From the NCBI GenBank assembly GCA_024227235.1, contig JAAEKY010000264.1, positions 1-52,724 of the forward strand: a stretch of 52,724 nucleotides of DNA, given 5' to 3'. How positions within the stretch are numbered: position 1 is the stretch's first letter; each line of letters opens with the position of its first letter. Under the pieces are notes generated by a model. It saw only the letters and a list, made by a program, of their open reading frames with translations, ran no database searches and was not told where the DNA came from. This DNA comes from Desulfobacteraceae bacterium. Lineage in GTDB: Bacteria > Desulfobacterota > Desulfobacteria > Desulfobacterales > Desulfobacteraceae. Position numbers and translations under genes: made by a program. Positions 1-6,311 of the stretch are shown piece by piece.

Positions 1-2064
1 ACCCGCCAAATCCGTGAGTAGATCATTGTACGATATTTCAAGATCGCCATTTACAGCCATAATAAATTCAAGACCGGATAAACTGGTCATTAAATCATTA
101 TCATGGATATAAAGTCTGCCGTTATGTGTCAGGCTGGTCATACCCGAAGGATTTGGCAACACATCGCATCCCTGGATAAAGAGCCCACCGCCAATGGATG
201 ATAGTTTATTAAGGCCGGAAAGGCTTGTTAATGCATCAAGTTCTGTAATATAAAGATTGCCTCCTATGGTTGTAAGCTTGTTCAATTCATTAAGATGGGT
301 GATATGATTATTATCGGCTATATTCAAGGAATCATCTATCATAACAATATTTTCAAGCCCTGCCAGATCTACAAGGGCACTGTTTCCATAAATTTGAAGT
401 GAGCCATTAATGGATGTAAGATTGTCAAGCCCGGTTAAACTGGTTAAAGAAATGTTCCTTTCAATCTCAACGTCATTTCCGATACTGGTCAGGTTTGCCA
501 AAGCGGCTATGGTTATCAAAGAAGAATTGTATCTGATTTTCAGATCACCGCCAATGGTTACTAAATTACCCAATCCGGTCAGGCTTGTCACGGAAATATT
601 GTTTTCAAAATGGAAACGCCCGCCGATTGAAGTCAGGTTATTCAAACCGACAAAGTTAATCAAACTGTCATTATAACCGATATAAAATTGATTCGCTATG
701 GTCATCAGATTTTCAAGCCCCAAAAAGCTTGTAAGAGAAACATTATTAGAGATATACAGCCGTGCACCTATGGAACTAAGACTGTTTAAGCCTGAAAAGT
801 TAGCCAGTGATGCATTGAGGCTGATTTGCAGTTCACCACCTACAAAATTCAAATTGTCCAGTCCTGACAGGCTGTTGAGCAGTGGATTATCATATATCTG
901 TAAACTAACACCGGTTGATGATATGCCCTCCAAGCCAGTAAGATTTGTAAGAATCTGATTGCCGCTGATGATCAAGTTAGCACCGATCCTGGTTAACATT
1001 TCTAATCCGGTTAAATCAATGAGATCGGTTGAATTTTGAATAAAAAGAGAACCGGTCACCTCCCCGTAACCAGATAGGGCATTTAAATCCTCTAAATTCT
1101 GGATATAATAATCACCATTCCAGACCGGTCGGGGACCATCGCAGCCTAAACTGCCAAAACTGAAAGCGAAATCTTCAAGGTCTACCCGTGATAAATCTGT
1201 CAAATACAAAGAAAGATCTGCCCCATCAATATCATTGTCATACCCTTGAAAATCATTGAAACAAAAAGCTGTGTATCCTAATACCGCATCAAACCCACCG
1301 GCATACCCTAATGTGCCTTCATTTTGATCAAATGCAAGCGTATATATGTCAGGTAACAAATAATCGATACCATTACCCCCTAGATCAAGCGAGGCAGTGA
1401 CTGAATTTTGATTATCAATATCAAGTTTTAAAACTACCTCTAAAATCCCATCCAATGATCCAGCAGGAAGACCGATTATGCTGAGCGGTTCTTCTTCCTC
1501 TCCAATCTCATACCCAAGATATAAAAAAAGGTTACCATTGATGTCAGCCCATAAAAAAAAATATAACCCTTCATAAGTGGATGTACTAAATACAGATTCT
1601 TCCTGAGAAAAAAGAAGCAGTCCAACTCCGGATTCAGGAAACATATTACTATTGATCTTGAACACAGCTTCAACGCTGCCGCTCTGCCCGGACTGAATTA
1701 AATAATTAGGGTCATTTAAGATCACTTCGTAAAGGGTTTCTGTATCATTTTGACATCCGTCTTCTTTATTGAGATTAAGCAATCCATCTGTTTCTGCAGT
1801 TGGAGCCAAAGATAAGATGCAGTCGAATATATATGTTTCTGCCCCACTCGAGCCGTGGGGTGGTTCAATATCATCATCAAAATTATCCAGAAAAGTTAAC
1901 GCCCCCAGGGGACCTGAATGAACTTCAAAAGAATCTATTGAATATCCAGAGTCTTCAGAATTACTCCCATCAGTAAATGCAAAAGTTTTATTTAAAATAT
2001 TTCCATTGAATATAAAAGCAGCAACAAGGAGACTCCAGAATATAATAATTTTTCTAATATTCAT
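1..2064 (-). CDS. Secreted leucine-rich-repeat protein, 3' end cut by window edge
   Basis: The minus strand is open from an ATG at 2064 to the first base, giving 688 codons without a stop. The N-terminus has a basic start, a hydrophobic stretch and a signal-peptide-like end near residue 29. Residues about 30-290 are acidic and lectin-like in feel but not assigned. A dockerin-like/EF-hand-like stretch follows (DNDIDGADL, near residue 275). From about residue 320 to the edge there are at least 14 repeats of 22-24 residues of the form GLxxLtsIGGxLxIxxNxsLtsL, a pattern known from bacterial Receptor-L-domain/leucine-rich-repeat surface proteins. The product is probably secreted or surface-bound and may bind proteins or glycans; no ligand can be inferred. 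The end of the gene lies outside the window. Plus-strand ORFs inside it are shadows of the repeats. Confidence 0.85.
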   Translation of the reverse strand, partial: MNIRKIIIFWSLLVAAFIFNGNILNKTFAFTDGSNSEDSGYSIDSFEVHSGPLGALTFLDNFDDDIEPPHGSSGAETYIFDCILSLAPTAETDGLLNLNKEDGCQNDTETLYEVILNDPNYLIQSGQSGSVEAVFKINSNMFPESGVGLLLFSQEESVFSTSTYEGLYFFLWADINGNLFLYLGYEIGEEEEPLSIIGLPAGSLDGILEVVLKLDIDNQNSVTASLDLGGNGIDYLLPDIYTLAFDQNEGTLGYAGGFDAVLGYTAFCFNDFQGYDNDIDGADLSLYLTDLSRVDLEDFAFSFGSLGCDGPRPVWNGDYYIQNLEDLNALSGYGEVTGSLFIQNSTDLIDLTGLEMLTRIGANLIISGNQILTNLTGLEGISSTGVSLQIYDNPLLNSLSGLDNLNFVGGELQISLNASLANFSGLNSLSSIGARLYISNNVSLTSFLGLENLMTIANQFYIGYNDSLINFVGLNNLTSIGGRFHFENNISVTSLTGLGNLVTIGGDLKIRYNSSLITIAALANLTSIGNDVEIERNISLTSLTGLDNLTSINGSLQIYGNSALVDLAGLENIVMIDDSLNIADNNHITHLNELNKLTTIGGNLYITELDALTSLSGLNKLSSIGGGLFIQGCDVLPNPSGMTSLTHNGRLYIHDNDLMTSLSGLEFIMAVNGDLEISYNDLLTDLAG

Positions 2065-2241
2065 CCGCACAATTCCCTTTTATTTAAACACCAAGTAAAA
2101 AATTAATCGACCCAGCAGAACCCGAATAAATAATAAGATTTATCGTTCCTGTCATAACGACATCATCCATTACTAATCAATTCTTTAAGTTAGACAATCT
2201 ATTAAATATGTTAATTTTTGCAAAAAGTGTGCCGAACAGAA

Positions 2242-2289
2242 ACGCCCCAAGTGGCGTATAAATAAGCATATATAGGTATTTATACCTAT
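2242..2289. repeat. Two adjacent inverted repeats upstream of the LRR gene
   Basis: Two perfect inverted repeats sit side by side: ACGCC-N6-GGCGT at 2242-2257 and ATAGGTAT-TT-ATACCTAT at 2272-2289. They lie about 180-225 bases upstream of the LRR gene start in the 2065-2602 gap, which otherwise holds only a weak small ORF. The second is a typical size for an operator bound by a dimeric repressor. The function is inferred only from symmetry and position. I see no other structure in the rest of the gap. Confidence 0.3.
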
Positions 2290-2322
2290 GAAATAAATGT
2301 TATAAATTGAGTAAATTTTGTG

Positions 2323-2535
2323 CTAATTGTGGGAAGTTTTTGTGTGTTTGTGGAAAGTAACCAAACTATATTGAAAATAAGAGCCATTTAAAGGACAAAG
2401 AATACAAACAATGCAATTATTAGGGTTTTTTATTTTCCCTCCTAACGTTGCCAAATTAGTGATATCATCTACTTGATTTGGATTGTTGAGAATCCTCTCA
2501 AGGGCCAATGGTGTGCTTGGTCCCTCTTCATTCAT
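2323..2535 (-). CDS. Possible small hypothetical protein (70 aa)
   Basis: A 70-codon ORF starts with ATG at 2535. It contains a short Cys pair (CILC) and no recognisable domain, signal or membrane segment. The Shine-Dalgarno match is weak. It lies upstream of the LRR gene on the same strand, with the inverted repeats 2242-2289 between them. It may be a chance ORF in an AT-rich gap or a leader peptide; it is kept only because nothing else occupies the stretch. Confidence 0.2.
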   Translation of the reverse strand: MNEEGPSTPLALERILNNPNQVDDITNLATLGGKIKNPNNCIVCILCPLNGSYFQYSLVTFHKHTKTSHN

Positions 2536-2602
2536 ATTGATTCTATCCGCTTTATATCATATAGAGTATAAATCCTGAATCTAAACATAGGAATTTTTAA
2601 TC

Positions 2603-3121
2603 ATGACTGACAAACAAAAAGCTAAGCTGGCAAACCCTCTGGAAGAAACGGTAGATAAACCCGTTGAAGCCATAAACAAAAAAAAATTGTTTATTATAAC
2701 CGCAATTCTTTTTCTGGCATTTCTCGTTTTACATTTTGGGATCAATATTTTCAACACAGAACCAACACTGCGTGTTACCGGAAGAATCCTATCACCGTTG
2801 AAAAACGATGTGACCGGTAAAGAGATAAAAGTTGTAGGAGAAACAAAAAATGTAACTGCCGATCAATATATCTGGCTGGCCTTTGATAACCTCGAATTTG
2901 CCAAAAGCTGGCCAAAGGCACATATCCCGGGAAATATAAAGTTCAGTACCATAGTCCTGGCAGAAGAGTTGAAAGGGGACCAGAGACTGTCCCTGTATCT
3001 TTTAAATGAGAAGCTTCATAAACAATGGAAAGAGTGGCAGAGCAAAGAAAAGCCCCTTGGTGTCAGGATGCTGTCGGGAAAGAGACATCTTCATTTCATC
3101 AGGCTTTTTTTGGAAAAATAG
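2603..3121 (+). CDS. Hypothetical single-pass membrane protein
   Basis: This is a 172-residue protein with a charged cytoplasmic N-terminus, one strong transmembrane helix at about residues 28-50, and an extracytoplasmic C-terminal domain. That domain begins with a beta-rich stretch (RVTGRI, KEIKVVGETKN) and contains WLAFD and RLSLYLLN segments, suggesting a small beta-sandwich. I do not recognise a named family. Its position-specific appearance (long open frame, TM helix, compact domain) supports a real gene. The overlapping ORF at 3025-3345 in another frame has a different, biased composition and is rejected. No operon partner is visible; the gene converges with the symporter gene at 3373. 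Confidence 0.65.
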   Translation: MTDKQKAKLANPLEETVDKPVEAINKKKLFIITAILFLAFLVLHFGINIFNTEPTLRVTGRILSPLKNDVTGKEIKVVGETKNVTADQYIWLAFDNLEFAKSWPKAHIPGNIKFSTIVLAEELKGDQRLSLYLLNEKLHKQWKEWQSKEKPLGVRMLSGKRHLHFIRLFLEK

Positions 3122-3253
3122 GGAATGATGTTTTTTGTTTTTCAAGCAATTATGCAATATTTCATGGGAGATTTGTACCATCCGGTGAGGCCAGTGTGAA
3201 AGCAACCATTCAATTTTTCAGGTATAATATTCAAGATAGGGTTCGTCTAAAAA

Positions 3254-3331
3254 AAGCTGACCCAATAGAAGTAATGAAGCTGCTCACACAACGGCACCGG
3301 GAAAGTCCTCTAAAAAAAATAGGGTCAGCTT
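3254..3331. repeat. Long-range inverted repeat between convergent genes
   Basis: A 10-base perfect inverted repeat, AAGCTGACCC at 3254-3263 and GGGTCAGCTT at 3322-3331, encloses 58 bases. A-runs precede the left arm and a T-rich stretch follows the right arm. It lies between the convergent membrane-protein and symporter genes, so it may act as a bidirectional terminator. The GGGTCAG ends also resemble small REP-like or MITE-like repeats of Desulfobacterales, as an inference from memory. The rest of the 3122-3372 gap shows no gene. Confidence 0.35.
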
Positions 3332-3372
3332 GTTTTAGCTTATAAAATCATGTTTAATTAGCTTGTCGAAAC

Positions 3373-5130
3373 TTAATCCGCTTTTATTGGAACACGGATA
3401 TCCTCAACTAGTTTCTGAATTTTCTCAGGTGGCTCAGCTGTCAGATTAGAGACAGCATATGCTGCTATAAAGTTAAGAATTGCACCTATAGTACCAAAGG
3501 ACTGTGGATTAATTCCAAACAGCCAGTTATCCGGAGTGTTCGGTAACATATTTGTACCCTTAATAAAGAACCAGCCAAGATATATAAAGATATATATAAG
3601 AGTGGATCCCAAACCAACCAACATACCGGCGATAGCACCTTTGTCATTGACGCGCTTTGAAAAGATACCCATCATAATGGCCGGGAATATGGATGATGCT
3701 GCCAGACCAAAGGCCAGAGCTACCGTCTGGGCCGCAAACCCTGGTGGGTTCAAGCCAAGATAACCGGCTACAATAATCGCACCACCAATGGCAACACGAG
3801 AGTACTTCAATTCCTGTTGATCACTAATGTTAGGCATTAACCAGCCTTTTAAAACATCATGAGAAATGGCAGAAGCAATGGCGAGTAGAAGCCCTGCAGC
3901 AGTGGAAAGGGCTGCGGCGATACCACCAGCTGCAGTTAGCGCGATAACCCAATTGGGCAGTCCTGCAATTTCAGGATTGGCAAGAACCATGATATCCCTG
4001 TTTACCGTCACCATCTCATTGCCTTTCCAGCCATAGGATTCAGCATTTTTAAGACCTTTTTCATCATAGTACTGGATTCTACCGTCACCATTTTTGTCTT
4101 CAAACTTTAAAAGACCTGTTTTTTCCCAGCTCTTAAACCAGGATGGCACTTTGGCATATTCAATGTTGCCGTCAATACTTCCCACCTCACCGTGTTGAAT
4201 GGTCTGCATCAGATTCATGCGGGCCATGGCACCAACAGCAGGAGCTGTGGTGTAAAGAACTGCAATAAAAACAAGTGCCCATCCGGCTGATGAACGTGCA
4301 TCCTTTACCTTGGGGACTGTAAAAAATCTCATAATAACGTGTGGCAACCCGGCAGTACCGATCATCAACGACATAGTCAAAAAGAGCACATTAAGCGTTG
4401 ACATCTTCTGGGCCGTATACGCCGCAAAGCCTAAATTCACCAGGATGGTATCAAGTTTATCCAAAAGAAAGGTTCCGCTGCCGTCAGCCATGGTACCGCC
4501 AAGACCCAATTGGGGAATGGGAGTTCCTGTAAGAGTAAGAGAAATAAAAATTGCAGGAACGGTATAGGCAAAAATGAGAACACAATACTGGGCTACCTGG
4601 GTATTGGTAACCCCTTTCATTCCGCCGAAAACCGCATAGATAAATACGATGGTCATACCTATATAAATTCCATTTGCATAAGAAACATCAAGGAATCGGG
4701 AAAAGACAACACCAATACCCGTCATCTGTCCGATAACATAGGTGACTGATGCGGTAACAAGACAGATAACACCAACCATTCTCGCCGTGTTAGAGTAATA
4801 TCTTTCTCCAATAAATTCTGAAACAGTAAATTTTCCAAATTTTCTAAGATAGGGTGCCAACAGCATGGCAAGAAGACAGTAGCCGCCAGTCCATCCCATT
4901 AAATAAACAGATCCATCATACCCTAAAAAAGCGATGAGACCGGCCATACCGATAAATGATGCTGCAGACATCCAGTCCGCGCCAGTGGCCATACCGTTTA
5001 AAACAGGATGAACGCCTTTGCTGGCAATATAAAAGTCACCTGTATTTTTGGCTTTAGATCTGATTGCAATATAAATATAAAGAGCAAAAGTCGCTCCAAC
5101 AACAAGAAACGTCAATACTTTCAAACTCAT
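3373..5130 (-). CDS. Sodium:solute symporter large subunit, VC_2705 subfamily
   Basis: The 585-residue protein has about 13 hydrophobic segments typical of the sodium:solute symporter (SSS) superfamily and resembles cation/acetate symporters. Its partner is the DUF4212 small subunit encoded immediately upstream (30-base gap), the hallmark pairing of the VC_2705 subfamily. It sits in the inner membrane and imports a small organic acid or amino acid with Na+; the substrate cannot be read from sequence. Residues 345-356 (DKNGDGRIQYYD) form an EF-hand-like calcium loop inside a ~70-residue hydrophilic insertion between membrane helices. Family members with this insertion are known, but the loop suggests Ca2+ binding. 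Start ATG at 5130. An AGGAG-like site precedes it. Confidence 0.9.
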   Translation of the reverse strand: MSLKVLTFLVVGATFALYIYIAIRSKAKNTGDFYIASKGVHPVLNGMATGADWMSAASFIGMAGLIAFLGYDGSVYLMGWTGGYCLLAMLLAPYLRKFGKFTVSEFIGERYYSNTARMVGVICLVTASVTYVIGQMTGIGVVFSRFLDVSYANGIYIGMTIVFIYAVFGGMKGVTNTQVAQYCVLIFAYTVPAIFISLTLTGTPIPQLGLGGTMADGSGTFLLDKLDTILVNLGFAAYTAQKMSTLNVLFLTMSLMIGTAGLPHVIMRFFTVPKVKDARSSAGWALVFIAVLYTTAPAVGAMARMNLMQTIQHGEVGSIDGNIEYAKVPSWFKSWEKTGLLKFEDKNGDGRIQYYDEKGLKNAESYGWKGNEMVTVNRDIMVLANPEIAGLPNWVIALTAAGGIAAALSTAAGLLLAIASAISHDVLKGWLMPNISDQQELKYSRVAIGGAIIVAGYLGLNPPGFAAQTVALAFGLAASSIFPAIMMGIFSKRVNDKGAIAGMLVGLGSTLIYIFIYLGWFFIKGTNMLPNTPDNWLFGINPQSFGTIGAILNFIAAYAVSNLTAEPPEKIQKLVEDIRVPIKAD

Positions 5131-5160
5131 TTTCTATCTCCTTTTAGTTTTGGTCAATCT

Positions 5161-5418
5161 TTAGTCTTCTTCAACGCCAAACTCTTTGTCCAATTTCCCC
5201 ATCCTGCTAGAATAGAAAAAAATCAAAGCCACAAAGATGTAGATGGACCCTTGCTGCGCGAACCAGAACCCTAACTTGTACCCCCCTAGAGAAATCGCAT
5301 TTAGAGGATGAACTAAAATAATTCCAAATCCAAAAGAAACAACAAACCATACGATCAGACATTGGACTACTAACTTAACATTTCTTCGCCAGTATTCCTC
5401 CCTTGACTTTTCACTCAT
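5161..5418 (-). CDS. Sodium:solute symporter small subunit (DUF4212)
   Basis: The 85-residue protein has two hydrophobic helices (about residues 15-37 and 50-70), a charged N-terminus with the EYWRRN motif and an acidic tail. This matches the DUF4212 family of symporter small subunits, which occur just before VC_2705-type symporters as here. It probably assembles with or stabilises the large subunit in the inner membrane. The two genes form an operon reading leftward, and a 19-base palindrome lies 69-87 bases upstream of the start. Confidence 0.9.
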   Translation of the reverse strand: MSEKSREEYWRRNVKLVVQCLIVWFVVSFGFGIILVHPLNAISLGGYKLGFWFAQQGSIYIFVALIFFYSSRMGKLDKEFGVEED

Positions 5419-5486
5419 GAATTTTTCCTCCTTATTAATAAGTTTTCAAACACCATTCATTAATACAGCAATAACTGTTCCAAAAA

Positions 5487-5505
5487 AGGTTTGAAGTTCA
5501 AACCT
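5487..5505. promoter_or_regulatory. Palindromic operator candidate upstream of symporter operon
   Basis: The 19-base sequence AGGTTTGAAGTTCAAACCT is a perfect palindrome with 9-base arms and a 1-base centre. It lies 69-87 bases before the DUF4212 start codon, where a transcription-factor dimer would act. No regulator gene is adjacent. The rest of the gap 5419-5733 is AT-rich with no gene visible. Confidence 0.5.
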
Positions 5506-5733
5506 GCGTGTTCTCGCTCTTTTTGAAAATAACAAAAAAAATTATGTGTCCGATACTAGGGCAAAGGGTGCTCAATAATGAACAATCAACGAACTTTTTT
5601 AAATTGAAGAATTAGCATATTGCAAAATAACAAATAAATCTTAAGCACAAGTATAAAATTGACAGAGCCAGTCTCAATGCATCCCGTATAAATATAGTAG
5701 CAATCTAACCTCAATTAACATTCAGGTGACCCT

Positions 5734-5958
5734 ATGAAAAATTCTATATACTCTCTTCTTTTTTTATTCCTTGGAATCGCTTGTACCATCCCTTATTATT
5801 TTGAATCCCCTTCTATGTATTACAAGACCGGGATCGACAAATTCTTGCTTAGGAGTGAAAAAATAGACCCTGACCATTCTGAGGTCAGATTTCATAAATT
5901 TTTTATCCCCTCAATTTTATTAATTCTATTTGTACTATTGCAACGAGCATGCCACTAA
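5734..5958 (+). CDS. Small two-helix membrane protein (74 aa)
   Basis: The start ATG at 5734 follows a good AGGTGA ribosome-binding site. The protein has an N-terminal hydrophobic helix (residues 5-22), a loop with SPSMYYKTGIDKFLLRSEK, and a C-terminal helix (residues 53-68). The loop resembles a segment I associate with small N-terminal membrane modules of haem or reductase-like proteins in Desulfobacterota, but this is recall, not a search result. No function is assigned. It stands alone, about 350 bases before the sigma-like gene. Confidence 0.5.
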   Translation: MKNSIYSLLFLFLGIACTIPYYFESPSMYYKTGIDKFLLRSEKIDPDHSEVRFHKFFIPSILLILFVLLQRACH

Positions 5959-6137
5959 ATAGAAGATTGACAACCGGTTATAATATAAGGGGAAATTTGA
6001 TTTTTCTTAAAAAAGTTAAACTCGATTATTTTTGCAATCTTGCAATAAGTATGTAAAAATATTGCAGTATTACAGTAAACTAAACAGGCTTACCTTTAAC
6101 CCTAAACCAAAGAGAGCCTTTCAAAAGATTATTATGA

Positions 6138-6206
6138 CAACGGCTATATAATCGGCATTTTTTAAAAAATAATATTGTAATCTCCATGTCTTTTTGGTAG
6201 CCGTTG
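6138..6206. repeat. Inverted repeat in front of the sigma-like gene
   Basis: CAACGGCTA (6138-6146) and TAGCCGTTG (6198-6206) are perfect 9-base inverted repeats enclosing 51 bases. The enclosed part contains a central T6A6 self-complementary run at about 6159-6170. The element is about 105 bases upstream of the 6312 start codon, in an otherwise gene-free 5959-6311 gap. It could be a pair of operator half-sites, a small decayed mobile repeat or a structured leader. Confidence 0.35.
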
Positions 6207-6311
6207 AGGTGCTGACTTGTTTGTTAAATATTAATAGTAAACAAAAAAATAGTTGAATACATTGTTAGATTATAAAATTCAGAACAACTTATTACAAAAA
6301 GAAACAGCATA

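Noticed and set aside
410-958. Plus-strand ORFs of 88 and 86 residues
   Set aside because: They lie opposite the repeat region of the minus-strand LRR gene and merely mirror its repeats.
3025-3345. 106-residue plus-strand ORF overlapping the end of the 2603-3121 gene
   Set aside because: It starts inside the other gene, has no ribosome-binding site and no domain; the 2603 frame has the coherent protein.
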